Origin: Kaistella chaponensis
GTDB lineage: Bacteria > Bacteroidota > Bacteroidia > Flavobacteriales > Weeksellaceae
DNA length: 64,000 bases
Direction of reading: 5' to 3'
Assembly: GCF_900156725.1 (NCBI RefSeq)
Contig: NZ_FTOI01000003.1
Span: forward strand, 124,001 to 188,000
The notes under the pieces were generated by a model. That model was given only the letters and a program-made list of their open reading frames with translations, had not been told where the DNA came from and ran no database searches. The position numbers were made by a program, and so were the translations under genes. This document shows positions 37,102 to 46,007 of this stretch, piece by piece. Numbering within the stretch: the stretch's first letter is position 1; every line of letters begins with the position of its first letter.

Positions 37102-39828
37102 ATGAAATTTCTCCAAAAAATAATTACCGAACTCATCAATCAAAACGCTGATTTATCAGGATTTAATATCGTGCTTCCCGGCAAAAGACCCATTGTATTC
37201 ATCAAACAAATATTGCGGGAAAAAGAGTATTCAGGTTTTCTGCCGAACTTTTTTACCGTAGAAGATTTAATTTCAGATTTATCTGGAAAACAGCCTGTTC
37301 AGGGAATTTCTTTATGGCTTTTTGCTTTTCAGATTTATCAGGAACTTCATCCAGCCGAAGATTTTTCGAATTTTCTGAAATGGTTTCCCACTTTACTGAA
37401 AGATTGGGACGATATTTTGAAATTTTCAGAAAGCGACAAAGCGGTTTTGGAATACATGTTCGATGAGGAAAGGATTAAAAACTGGTCAGAAAACTTAGGA
37501 GATTCCGAAGATATTCCACGCCGAAAGTTTTTAAATTTCTGGCAGAAGATGAATGTTTTTCTTCCCATTTTAAAACAAAAACTTACCGAAAAAAACTGGG
37601 CAACTTCGGGCATGATTCATGAAGCTGCAAAAAATAAAATTGAAGATTTCGCGATAAAAACCGAACAGAAATTTGTTTTTTGTGGTTTTAATGCATTTAC
37701 TCCGGTCGAAGAAAAATTGATAAAAAGTCTTTTGCAGTGGGACAAAGCACAATGTTTTTTTCAGGCAGACTCTTATTATTTCGATGATGAAAAACAAGAA
37801 GCCGGAAAATTTCTGCGCAGTCATAAAACCTGGAAAGAGTTTACCGAGAAAAGACCTTTTCATTGGATTGAAAATGATTTCGCACAGCCGAAAAAAATTA
37901 AAGTATATGAAGTTTCCGGCAATATTACTCAAACAAAAGTTTTACCGGAAATTTTCAAAGAAATCAATGACCACAATCTTTCAAAAACGGCAGTCGTTTT
38001 ACTTGACGAAAATTTGCTTCCTGCAAGTTTAGATGCGATGAATGCAGTGCAATATCTCAACATTACGATGGGATTTCCGCTGAAAAATTTGGCTTTCAGT
38101 AATGCGATGAAGCAGCTTTTTTATCTTCAAAAACAACTGGAGAAAAAAGACTCTTCGTATTATTACAATGATGTATTGTCGGTTTTAGAGGAACTTCCAA
38201 ATTCCGACATTGATCAGCAAATTATTGCCAATTTTAAATTGAATATTGAAGAAAGAAACATCGTTTATATTTCGAAAAAGCAGTTTACAGAATTTCTTTC
38301 GGAACTTTCTTATTTTGATATTTTTAAGAAAGCAACTTCCATTAATGATTTTTTAAATTTGTTGATTAAATTTTGTTATGAATTGAAATTCAGAGAATTA
38401 GATGATATTTTATTTGAAAACATCACGCACTTCGAACAAAGTTTTAAAATCATTAAAAATCAAATTTCCCCCTATTCCTTTGAAATTAAAATGGAAACAC
38501 TGGAAGTTTTGATCAATCAGCTTGTAAATTCAGAATCAATTGATTTTCAAGGAGAACCATTGCAAGGTTTGCAAGTAATGGGACTTTTGGAAACCCGTCT
38601 TTTAAACTTTGAAAACATCATCTTGCTTTCTACCAATGAAGGTAAATTACCACTCGGAAATTCGCAAAATACGTATCTTCCTTTTGATGTTCGCCAACAT
38701 TTTGAATTGCACACTTTCTTGGAAAACGATAGTATTTATGCTTATCATTTTTACCGCTTAATTCAGGATTCATCCAATGTTCACTTGCTTTTTAATGCTT
38801 TAAATTCGGGGGTAAATACCGGTGAAAAAAGTCGTTTTATTACGCAAATGGAAATTGAAGATTCATACCATCAGATTGAAAATATCATTATTGAAAATAC
38901 CTCAGATCCTATTCAACAGGAACTCATTCAAATTCAAAAAACACCAAAAGTCCTGGAGAAATTAGAAGCGTGGAAAAGCAGGGTTTCAGCGTCTCATTTG
39001 ACTTCTTATCTCTACAATCCGATTGATTTTTACCTCACCAAAATTTTAAATACGCGCGAAACAAGTGAAATTGAAGAAGAACTTTCCCAAAGAAGTTATG
39101 GAAATTTAGTGCATTATGCGCTTCAAAATATTTACGAAAAATTCATCGGTAAAAAATTGACTGCTAAAGATTTAGATCTTTCAAATGAAGAAGTTCTTGA
39201 AGCCATCAATGGAGCGATTGAACAGTTGAAACATCAAGTTGAATTCTATGCAAAAGGAATGAATTTTATCCATAAATCAATTGCAGAAAGGGTAGTGCGC
39301 AATGTTTTGGAGTATGATAAGAATTTGGTGGAAAATGGAAATTCTCTTGAAATTTTAAGTGTAGAAGGAAATTTTGAAGGGATTGATTTTTATCTGGACG
39401 AAGCGAAGGTAGACAAAGTTTCTTTTTATGGATTTATTGACCGAGTTGATCGGCTGAACGGAAATTTAAGAATTATTGATTTTAAAACTGCTAAAACCAA
39501 AAATCTTGCGATTTCTGCTCCAAAAAAACCGGAAGATTTGGAAAAATTAGAGCAGCTTTTTTTCCGCGATGACTATAAACAGGCGATGCAGTTGTGTATT
39601 TATGCTTATTCAGTTCTAAAAGAAAATACAATTCCCGCCAATTTTGTTGAATGCGGAATCTGGAGTTTTGCGGAAGTGAACAAAGGAGTTCAAAATCTAC
39701 AGATTTTTGCAGATCAGGAAATATCGCTGAACCTTTTAGAAACTCCTATGAAATCTATAAAAAATTTAATTCTGGAAATTTTAGATCCCGATAAAGATTT
39801 TGCAGAAGAAGAGCGCGCGACTTGGTAA
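37102..39828 (+). CDS. AddB-like PD-(D/E)XK nuclease / helicase-related protein
   Basis: 908 residues. The N-terminal part looks like an inactivated helicase of the AddB/RecC type (NIVLPGKRPIVFIKQIL replaces a Walker A; no GxxGxGKT), and the C-terminal 250 residues form a RecB-type nuclease: NLVHYALQNIYEKF (about 664), GFIDRVDR (about 776), IIDFKTAK (about 791) and QAMQLCIYAY (about 826). The four cysteines that hold an iron-sulfur cluster in B. subtilis AddB are absent. Partner AddA (UvrD helicase plus nuclease) is not adjacent, so its double-strand-break role is inferred. It is monocistronic with a terminator. Confidence 0.85.
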   Translation: MKFLQKIITELINQNADLSGFNIVLPGKRPIVFIKQILREKEYSGFLPNFFTVEDLISDLSGKQPVQGISLWLFAFQIYQELHPAEDFSNFLKWFPTLLKDWDDILKFSESDKAVLEYMFDEERIKNWSENLGDSEDIPRRKFLNFWQKMNVFLPILKQKLTEKNWATSGMIHEAAKNKIEDFAIKTEQKFVFCGFNAFTPVEEKLIKSLLQWDKAQCFFQADSYYFDDEKQEAGKFLRSHKTWKEFTEKRPFHWIENDFAQPKKIKVYEVSGNITQTKVLPEIFKEINDHNLSKTAVVLLDENLLPASLDAMNAVQYLNITMGFPLKNLAFSNAMKQLFYLQKQLEKKDSSYYYNDVLSVLEELPNSDIDQQIIANFKLNIEERNIVYISKKQFTEFLSELSYFDIFKKATSINDFLNLLIKFCYELKFRELDDILFENITHFEQSFKIIKNQISPYSFEIKMETLEVLINQLVNSESIDFQGEPLQGLQVMGLLETRLLNFENIILLSTNEGKLPLGNSQNTYLPFDVRQHFELHTFLENDSIYAYHFYRLIQDSSNVHLLFNALNSGVNTGEKSRFITQMEIEDSYHQIENIIIENTSDPIQQELIQIQKTPKVLEKLEAWKSRVSASHLTSYLYNPIDFYLTKILNTRETSEIEEELSQRSYGNLVHYALQNIYEKFIGKKLTAKDLDLSNEEVLEAINGAIEQLKHQVEFYAKGMNFIHKSIAERVVRNVLEYDKNLVENGNSLEILSVEGNFEGIDFYLDEAKVDKVSFYGFIDRVDRLNGNLRIIDFKTAKTKNLAISAPKKPEDLEKLEQLFFRDDYKQAMQLCIYAYSVLKENTIPANFVECGIWSFAEVNKGVQNLQIFADQEISLNLLETPMKSIKNLILEILDPDKDFAEEERATW

Positions 39829-39860
39829 TTACCACTGATTTCAATTTTATTTAGACCAAA

Positions 39861-39886
39861 AAAACCTTCAAATTTTTGAAGGTTTT
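39861..39886. terminator. Bidirectional terminator
   Basis: AAAACCTTCAAA and TTTGAAGGTTTT with a minimal loop, between the convergent AddB-like and acyl-CoA dehydrogenase genes; A- and T-rich flanks on both sides. Confidence 0.85.
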
Positions 39887-39912
39887 CTTTTTATTTTGAC
39901 TGGTTTTTTAAA

Positions 39913-41094
39913 TTATCCGAAAGCATTAATTCCGGTAATATCCATTCCTGTGATCAACAAATGAACATCATGCGTTCCTTCGTAAGTGATGACAGATTCT
40001 AGATTTGCAGCGTGGCGCATCATCGGGAATTCTCCCATGATTCCCATTCCACCAAGAATTTGACGGGATTCTCTTGCAATGTCTATCGCCATTTTAACGT
40101 TATTTCTTTTCGCCATCGAAATTTGTGCAGGCGTTGCTTTATGGTCATTTTTCAACCTTCCTAATTGAAGACACAGTAATTGTGCTTTTGTAATTTCAGT
40201 TAAAAATTCTGCTAATTTTTTCTGTTGCAACTGGAATCCTCCAATAGGTTTTCCAAATTGTTTTCTTTCTTTGGAATATTGTAATGCTGTACAGTAGCAA
40301 TCTACTGCAGCGCCGATTACACCCCAAGAAATTCCATAACGTGCAGAATTTAAGCAAGATAATGGTCCTTTAAGACCGGTAACATTGGGTAACAAATTTT
40401 CTTTCGGAACCTTTACGTTATTGAAAACCAATTCCCCGGTTTTGGAAGCACGAAGACTCCATTTATTGTGTGTTTCGGGAGTCGTAAAACCTTCGAAAGC
40501 TCTTTCTACAATTAATCCTTGAATTTTTCCTTCTTCATTTTTACCCCAAACAACGGCAATATCACAAAGAGGAGCATTTGTAATCCACATTTTTGCACCA
40601 TTCAACAAATAGTGATCGCCTTTGTCTTCGAAATGCGTTTCCATAGAACCTGGATCTGAACCATGATTAGGTTCAGTTAAGCCAAATGCGCCAATCATTT
40701 CACCGGAAGCTAATTGAGGAAGAAATTTTCTTTTTTGTTCCTCAGAACCGAACTCATTGATAGGAAACATAACCAAGGAACTTTGTACAGAAGCTGCGGA
40801 ACGAACTGCAGAATCTCCACGTTCAAGTTCTTGCATAATGAGTCCGTATGAGATTTGATCTAAACCAGAACCTCCATATTCTTCGGGAATATAAGGACCT
40901 AAAGCTCCAATTTTCCCTAATTCTTTCATCAGGTTTGGAATATCGGTATGATTTTGTGCTGCATCATCTATTTTTGGCATCACAAAACTTTCTACCCAAT
41001 CTCTTACCGATTGACGAATAAGTTTGTGTTCATCGGTTAAAAGTTCATCCATTAAAAAATAATCGGGTAGGGTTGTAAGCGGATAATAAGACAT
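39913..41094 (-). CDS. gcdH: Acyl-CoA dehydrogenase, glutaryl-CoA dehydrogenase type
   Basis: 393 residues. FAD-binding FGLTEPNHGSDP and the catalytic base Glu in VITYEGTHDVH (about residue 370) fit glutaryl-CoA dehydrogenases; the PRESENT Arg in ISYGLIMQELERGDSAVRSAASVQSSL, ahead of them (segment ELERGDSAVRS), helps glutarate binding. It would oxidise and decarboxylate glutaryl-CoA to crotonyl-CoA in lysine/tryptophan catabolism, passing electrons to ETF. No pathway neighbours are visible. Call at family level is firm; the substrate rests on overall resemblance. Confidence 0.85.
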   Translation of the reverse strand: MSYYPLTTLPDYFLMDELLTDEHKLIRQSVRDWVESFVMPKIDDAAQNHTDIPNLMKELGKIGALGPYIPEEYGGSGLDQISYGLIMQELERGDSAVRSAASVQSSLVMFPINEFGSEEQKRKFLPQLASGEMIGAFGLTEPNHGSDPGSMETHFEDKGDHYLLNGAKMWITNAPLCDIAVVWGKNEEGKIQGLIVERAFEGFTTPETHNKWSLRASKTGELVFNNVKVPKENLLPNVTGLKGPLSCLNSARYGISWGVIGAAVDCYCTALQYSKERKQFGKPIGGFQLQQKKLAEFLTEITKAQLLCLQLGRLKNDHKATPAQISMAKRNNVKMAIDIARESRQILGGMGIMGEFPMMRHAANLESVITYEGTHDVHLLITGMDITGINAFG

Positions 41095-41212
41095 ATTTAA
41101 GATTTTGCTAAATTTAAGATTTTTCAGAAAGCTGAGGAAATTTTTGGGCTATTTCCTTAGAAATTTAATTACAATAATGACTGAGAAAAATTCTATGAAA
41201 TGAAACCAATAT

Positions 41213-41968
41213 TTAGATATCATTCAATTTTTTATCTGCAAATTTATACAAGTAAGGAGCTTTGTTTGCGGAACCATCGAATAATTTTTCTAATCTTTCA
41301 AGGGAATTTAAGGCTAAAATTTTGCGCTGAAAATTATTTCTTCTAAATTTTTCGCCGAGTACGATTTCGTAAACGGTTTGTAACTCTTTCATGGTAAACT
41401 TTTCCGGCAATAAACTGCTCGCGACAATTTGCGTATCAATATTTCTACGGATAAATTCTAATCCTTGCTTTATAATTTCCTCGTGGTCAAAAGCCATTTT
41501 TGGTAAATCATTTACTTCAAACCATTTGCATTCTTCAATAATAGTATTGGGAAAGCTTCCTACCAAAGAAAAATCAATGAGGCTGCAATAGCCAACTGTA
41601 ATGAACCTTTGAAAAGTCCAGTGATCTTTTGGTACTTCAATATGTTTACTGGCAAGTAAAACCCGATGTGCATTATTTTCAGTTCTGTTTCGATCTCCAA
41701 AGGCTTGAAACTGTTTCAAAAAAATATTTGAAAGGTGCGTTCGCTCGTACAAAACACGAACCGCCGCGTCATGTAAATCTTCATCATTAAAAACAAATCC
41801 ACCAGGTAAAGAGCACAAATCGAGATCATGATATTTAAGGAGCAAAACTTTCATAATCCCTTTATGGAAACCAAATATGACACAATCTACAGAGATGTGC
41901 GGTACGAAATCTCTGGTATCCAAGAGTTCCTGCAAGTTTTGTTTATTTTTAGAATCGTCGAACTTCAT
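41213..41968 (-). CDS. NrtR-like Nudix-fold transcription regulator
   Basis: 251 residues: a Nudix fold (residues about 22-160) followed by a winged-helix domain (TMKELQTVYEIVLGEKFRRNNFQRKI, around 190-215). The Nudix box at residues 56-79 (GGFVFNDEDLHDAAVRVLYERTH) lacks the REUXEE glutamates: Arg71 is followed by Val, Leu, Tyr, Glu, Arg. Loss of catalysis together with the C-terminal HTH is typical of NrtR-type regulators, which in Bacteroidota include the arabinose regulator AraR. It probably binds a nucleotide-sugar or sugar ligand and DNA. Its targets are not evident here. Confidence 0.8.
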   Translation of the reverse strand: MKFDDSKNKQNLQELLDTRDFVPHISVDCVIFGFHKGIMKVLLLKYHDLDLCSLPGGFVFNDEDLHDAAVRVLYERTHLSNIFLKQFQAFGDRNRTENNAHRVLLASKHIEVPKDHWTFQRFITVGYCSLIDFSLVGSFPNTIIEECKWFEVNDLPKMAFDHEEIIKQGLEFIRRNIDTQIVASSLLPEKFTMKELQTVYEIVLGEKFRRNNFQRKILALNSLERLEKLFDGSANKAPYLYKFADKKLNDI

Positions 41969-42102
41969 GCGGAGGAATTATTAAAACTTTTAAAAAATTG
42001 ATGAGTCTAAAGTAGTGAAAGTTATCAATATTTAATGCAATTAATCATTAAAATTGCTTTAATTTAGAAAATATTTAAGAGCATTATCGAATACAGTTAT
42101 TT

Positions 42103-42615
42103 TTACTTTTCCTGGAAATTTTTCTCAAAATCTTTACAATCCACTTGTTTTAAAATGGAACCATCAAATTTGAGTTTTGCAGAATTTTCGTATAAATCTT
42201 TGTTGCCTTCCATTTTGTGATTGCCAATTCCTTCAGTTAAGTGATTTTTTTTCTTCAGGAAGAAAATTTCGCGCTCGGAGTTCATTCCTTCGGATTGAAA
42301 TGAATAGTTTAATTTTAATGTATCACCATTTTGAGTTCCTACAATATCACCAAATGAACTGTCTTTTTCAGAATTTTTATAACGCATTTTTCCGGTGATG
42401 GTACCCAAATTATCATCGAGTGAAACATAAACAGAATCTTTTCCTGTAACACCAAAATAGCAGGTTTGTTGGGTTGAAGATTCGATAGGTTCAGCATTTT
42501 CTGGAACAACTACGACGGAATCATTTTGATTTTTTGTAAGCGTATTCTCTGCAATTTTTTTTTCGCAACTGTGCATAAAAAATAATGCGACAATTGGTAA
42601 TAGGTATTTTTTCAT
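42103..42615 (-). CDS. Lipoprotein, unknown function
   Basis: 170 residues, lipobox FMHSC with Cys17. A Ser/Asn/Pro-rich linker (residues 18-48) precedes a beta-rich domain with CYFGVTGKDSVYVSLDDNLG and ITGKMRYKNSEKDSSFGDI, ending in a Cys-containing VDCKDFEKNF, so one disulfide is possible. This arrangement is seen in small Flavobacteriia lipoproteins of unknown role. Single gene. Confidence 0.72.
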   Translation of the reverse strand: MKKYLLPIVALFFMHSCEKKIAENTLTKNQNDSVVVVPENAEPIESSTQQTCYFGVTGKDSVYVSLDDNLGTITGKMRYKNSEKDSSFGDIVGTQNGDTLKLNYSFQSEGMNSEREIFFLKKKNHLTEGIGNHKMEGNKDLYENSAKLKFDGSILKQVDCKDFEKNFQEK

Positions 42616-42902
42616 AGGGTTTAGATTTTTGATTGTTGTAAATTTAAGAATATTTCGGCGAAAATATGTTTTGATGTTTGGGTATTATTTTCAAATCGGA
42701 TTACTGATCATCACTGGAATACAGGAATTGAACACTTTGTCAGAAAGCGTATTGAGCAGACAAAGGATACGATTTTTAGTTAAGTTTACGTATTATAAAA
42801 AAGTCCTATAATTTATATTATGTTAAATTGAATATGTTTTACAAACCTGTTAATCTCAATATTACTTATCAGAAACTATTTTTAAAGAACATGGATATTT
42901 TT
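42616..42902. other. Gap before doxX with no intact gene
   Basis: Intergenic DNA. The plus strand is open without an ATG from 42625 to 42783 and includes NRITDHHWNTGIEHFVRKR, a coding-looking stretch that may be a relic; nothing else recognised. Confidence 0.35.
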
Positions 42903-42945
42903 CAAAAAAAATACAGCTCCATTTAGAACTGCATTTTTTTTTTTT
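42903..42945 (-). terminator. Terminator after doxX
   Basis: On the minus strand a stem of AAAAATGCAG with CTGTATTTTT (one G-T pair) closes a short loop and ends in a T-run. The opposite arm is a T14 run on the plus strand. Confidence 0.65.
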
Positions 42946-42957
42946 TTCTATTTAAAT

Positions 42958-43386
42958 TTACCAGCGAGATTCTCGTCTTTTGCTGATCATTTGATCTACT
43001 GAAAATTTTCCTGGTCCCAAAGAAATTATTAACAAGTATACACTTAGATATAGCAAACTTGCTTCTCGTTTTGAAAAAGGATCTGCACCATGAACGAATA
43101 ATCCTGCAACGGCCATTGTTACTATCAAAAAGAATACTGCAATTCTTGTAAAAAGTCCTAATATTAAAAATATTGAACATACAAATTCTGCAAAAACAAC
43201 TAATGCCAAAGTAATTTTTGGTCCTAAAGAAAGAAAATCAAAAAACTGAATTTCTTCACCTGAAATCAATTGCTGAAGTTTTGGGAATCCGTGAGAAAGC
43301 ATTGCAAAACCTATAAAAATCCTAACTACAAGAAGAAAAAAATCAGTAATTACAGGATTGCTTTTCGTGGAAGTAAAATAATTCAT
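42958..43386 (-). CDS. DoxX family membrane protein
   Basis: 142 residues with four transmembrane helices (about 15-35, 55-75, 80-98, 113-130). Family pattern: LLVVRIFIGFAMLSHGFPKL, SLGPKITLALVVFAEFVCSIFLILGLFTRIA, and HGADPFSKREASLLYL. DoxX-like proteins are membrane proteins of unclear, often oxidative, role; some bind quinone-oxidising partners. Followed by a terminator; era lies 63 bases downstream... upstream on the map, on the same strand. Confidence 0.85.
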   Translation of the reverse strand: MNYFTSTKSNPVITDFFLLVVRIFIGFAMLSHGFPKLQQLISGEEIQFFDFLSLGPKITLALVVFAEFVCSIFLILGLFTRIAVFFLIVTMAVAGLFVHGADPFSKREASLLYLSVYLLIISLGPGKFSVDQMISKRRESRW

Positions 43387-43449
43387 GAAAAAAATTTAAC
43401 CAAATTTAATAAAAATCCTAGTCATAATCGAATTTAGCAATAATTTAAT

Positions 43450-44325
43450 TTAACTATATCCGAAATTTTTTAAATCTCTGTCATTTTTCCGCCAATCTTT
43501 TTTCACTTTTACGAATAAGTTTAAGTGGATTTTTTTCGAGAAAAATTTTTCTAAATCTATTCTCGCCTCTGTTCCTACTTTTTTTATCGCATCTCCTTTA
43601 TGACCGATAATAATCCCTTTTTGAGTATCTCGCTCTACATAAATGACCGAATCGATAAAAATAATTCCTTCTTTTTCATTGAAAACTTCGGTAACAACTT
43701 CTACGGAATAAGGAACTTCTTTTTCGTAGTTTAATAAAATTTTCTCTCTAATCGCTTCGTTTACAAAAAACCTTTCTGGTTTGTCGGTGTATTGATCTTT
43801 GTCGTAGTATGGCGGATTTTCGGGTAATAAAGATTTCAATTTGGGTAAAATAACATCAGTATTAAATCCTTTCAATGCTGAAATGGGTAGAATTTCCGCT
43901 TTCGGAATTCTTTCGTGCCACAACTCCATCGTTTTTTCTAAATCTTGCTGATTCGACTCGTCGATTTTATTGACTAAAATTAACACTGGTACAGGGATTT
44001 TATTCAGTTTATCAACCAAATATTCAAATGGTTCTGTACGATCTAAAATATCAACAATGAAAAGGAAAACATCTGCATCTTGCAAAGAATCTTTCACATA
44101 ATCCATCATTTTTTCCTGTAATCCATATTTCGGATCCAAAACTCCGGGAGTATCAGAAAAAACGATCTGTAAATCTTCTTCATTATAGATCCCGAAAATT
44201 CGGTGTCTGGTTGTCTGTGCTTTTTGGGTAACAATTGCTAACTTCTCTCCCATCAGTTGATTAAGGAGTGTTGATTTTCCGGCGTTTGGTTTGCCTACTA
44301 TATTTACAAAACCTGCTTTGTGCAT
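43450..44325 (-). CDS. era: GTPase Era
   Basis: 291 residues. G1 GKPNAGKST (residue 10-18), G3 DTPG, G4 NKID, and the C-terminal KH domain with IIGHKGDAIKKVG for binding the 3' end of 16S rRNA. Essential 30S maturation factor at the membrane-cytoplasm. A TACCTTTG -7-like box lies at 44381-44388 (minus) and a 14-base palindrome TTCGAATATTCGAA at 44360-44373 sits between it and the ATG. Confidence 0.97.
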   Translation of the reverse strand: MHKAGFVNIVGKPNAGKSTLLNQLMGEKLAIVTQKAQTTRHRIFGIYNEEDLQIVFSDTPGVLDPKYGLQEKMMDYVKDSLQDADVFLFIVDILDRTEPFEYLVDKLNKIPVPVLILVNKIDESNQQDLEKTMELWHERIPKAEILPISALKGFNTDVILPKLKSLLPENPPYYDKDQYTDKPERFFVNEAIREKILLNYEKEVPYSVEVVTEVFNEKEGIIFIDSVIYVERDTQKGIIIGHKGDAIKKVGTEARIDLEKFFSKKIHLNLFVKVKKDWRKNDRDLKNFGYS

Positions 44326-44359
44326 TCTTTTTTATTGAAGTAATTAAAAATTAAGAGAC

Positions 44360-44373
44360 TTCGAATATTCGAA
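44360..44373. promoter_or_regulatory. 14-base palindrome in the era leader
   Basis: TTCGAATATTCGAA is a perfect palindrome 34 bases upstream of the era ATG and just after a candidate -7 box; it could be an operator, or a chance AT-rich palindrome. Confidence 0.35.
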
Positions 44374-44460
44374 ATCGCTACAAAGGTAGTAAAACATTGT
44401 TTGACCACTAAAACTAAAATTATATTAAGGGGGAAATTTTTACAATGGCAAAATAATGCT

Positions 44461-45234
44461 TTAAGTAAAATGTATTTTTGACTGATTTAAAAAGGTGACA
44501 CTATCTTTTGCCCACAATTCATAACAAAATTCTGACGGATGAATACCATCGCTGAAAAACTCTGAAACGGTTTGTCCTTCTTCGAGTTTTCCGAGCCATT
44601 CTTTAACATTTATTTTTTCAGTCGGAAAATAGACATTTTCATTATTCAAAACTTGTTTTTTAAGGTGTTGAGCTAAAATATCTTTGTGATTTCCTAAAAC
44701 AAATTTCATTTCTTTTGGAAAGGCAGGAAATGCTTCAATGGTCGGTAATTGCGCAAATAATATTGGTGTTTCAGGAAATTTTTTCCGTAAATCATCAATA
44801 AGAAGTTGAATACTTTGGCGCCATTTTTTAGGTTGATTCAATTCAAACGTATCATTCCCACCGATTCCTATCACTAAAAGATCGCATGTTGTTTCAATGA
44901 TTAAAGGAATTATTCTTTTTTGAATTTTGTGAACATTATAACCCGTTTTCGCATAAACTTTCCAATTGATATTGTGATTTAATTGTTCGCTCAATACCGT
45001 TGAAAAATGCCCCGCAAAACTATTTTTGTGCTGTTCTACGCCAACTCCGGCAAAAGAACTTTCACCAATAAATAAAATTTTCAAATTTTTATCGGAATTG
45101 ATATCGATGAATCCTTCGGGATTCTTTGCTTCTGGCAAAATTTGAATTTCTCTTTTGATTCTTTTTCCTTGGAAATAAATAAAAGGCAATAATGGAATTG
45201 ATTTGAATAAATGGAGAACATAATTGGTGGTCAT
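44461..45234 (-). CDS. SGNH/GDSL hydrolase
   Basis: 257 residues. Block I is ILFIGESSFAGVG (nucleophile Ser in GESS), block III is IGGNDTFEL (Gly/Asn of the oxyanion hole) and block V is DGIHPSEFCYELWA with the catalytic Asp/His. A hydrophobic N-terminal stretch may anchor the protein. SGNH enzymes are esterases or lipases of wide use. Five bases separate it from the methyltransferase gene upstream, and the run continues into map, so three genes share a transcript. Confidence 0.87.
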   Translation of the reverse strand: MTTNYVLHLFKSIPLLPFIYFQGKRIKREIQILPEAKNPEGFIDINSDKNLKILFIGESSFAGVGVEQHKNSFAGHFSTVLSEQLNHNINWKVYAKTGYNVHKIQKRIIPLIIETTCDLLVIGIGGNDTFELNQPKKWRQSIQLLIDDLRKKFPETPILFAQLPTIEAFPAFPKEMKFVLGNHKDILAQHLKKQVLNNENVYFPTEKINVKEWLGKLEEGQTVSEFFSDGIHPSEFCYELWAKDSVTFLNQSKIHFT

Positions 45235-45239
45235 TTCAT

Positions 45240-46007
45240 TTATTTTTTAAAAACAACAGGTAAAATCTCGTTTTCCATTAAGGCAAATTTTTTCCGCAAA
45301 TCACTTGAGAATTTTCTTGAATAAAAATTGATATCTATATCAAAACCAACGCTTTGTAATCTTTCGAAATAGTCCATTCCGTACCAACGAACGTGGTCGT
45401 ATTGCCCGAAATGTTTTTGTTTTTCTTTTGGATCTGTGATGGTAAAATCTTCGTATGTTTTTTCTAAAGAATTTTTCATAGGAACTTGCAGAATTCCCCA
45501 ACCGCCTTTTTTCATGACCCGAAAAAGTTCGCTCATCGCTTTTTTGTCATCTACAATATGTTCTAAAACATGATTGCAGAAAACGATATCGAAACTTTCG
45601 TCTTCAAAAGGTAAATCTAAAATATCTGCTTTTACATCAACAATTGGTGAATATAAATCGGCAGAAATATAGTCGAGATTTTTCATCTTTTTGAATTTTC
45701 TGAGAAATTCCTGTTCGGGAGCAATGTGAAGAACTTTGTGTTTATTCGTAAAAAAATCGGTTTCATTTTGTAAGTACAGCCACATTTGTCGGTGCCGTTC
45801 AAGACTCAATGTTCCCGGAGATAAGGCGTTTTCGCGCTGTTTTCCATAACCATACGGAAGAAATTTCCGGTATGATTTCCCATCGATGGGATCTGTAAAC
45901 CGAGTGCCTTTAAAAAAAAGTACAATTAATGGACGCGCCAAAATGCTGACTTTGATGAGTAAAGGTCTTGGTATTTTATTTAAAAGGAATTTGGTGAGGG
46001 TTTTCAT
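45240..46007 (-). CDS. Class I SAM-dependent methyltransferase
   Basis: 255 residues. SAM motif I is VDVKADILDLPFEDESFDIVFCNHVLEHI (DxxxxPF...D.V..N.VLEHI, about 130-160) with a preceding acidic strand LDYISADLY; the later RVMKKGGWGILQVPM is a post-motif strand. The N-terminal region (about 1-70) is extra. It is a Methyltransf_11-type enzyme, substrate unknown; position next to a hydrolase and map gives no clear clue. It shares its terminal base with the map stop. Confidence 0.87.
   Translation of the reverse strand: MKTLTKFLLNKIPRPLLIKVSILARPLIVLFFKGTRFTDPIDGKSYRKFLPYGYGKQRENALSPGTLSLERHRQMWLYLQNETDFFTNKHKVLHIAPEQEFLRKFKKMKNLDYISADLYSPIVDVKADILDLPFEDESFDIVFCNHVLEHIVDDKKAMSELFRVMKKGGWGILQVPMKNSLEKTYEDFTITDPKEKQKHFGQYDHVRWYGMDYFERLQSVGFDIDINFYSRKFSSDLRKKFALMENEILPVVFKK

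Noticed and set aside
42625-42783. Plus-strand fragment with DHHWNTGIEHF as an intact gene
   Set aside because: It has no start codon and no ribosome-binding site; kept only as a possible relic.
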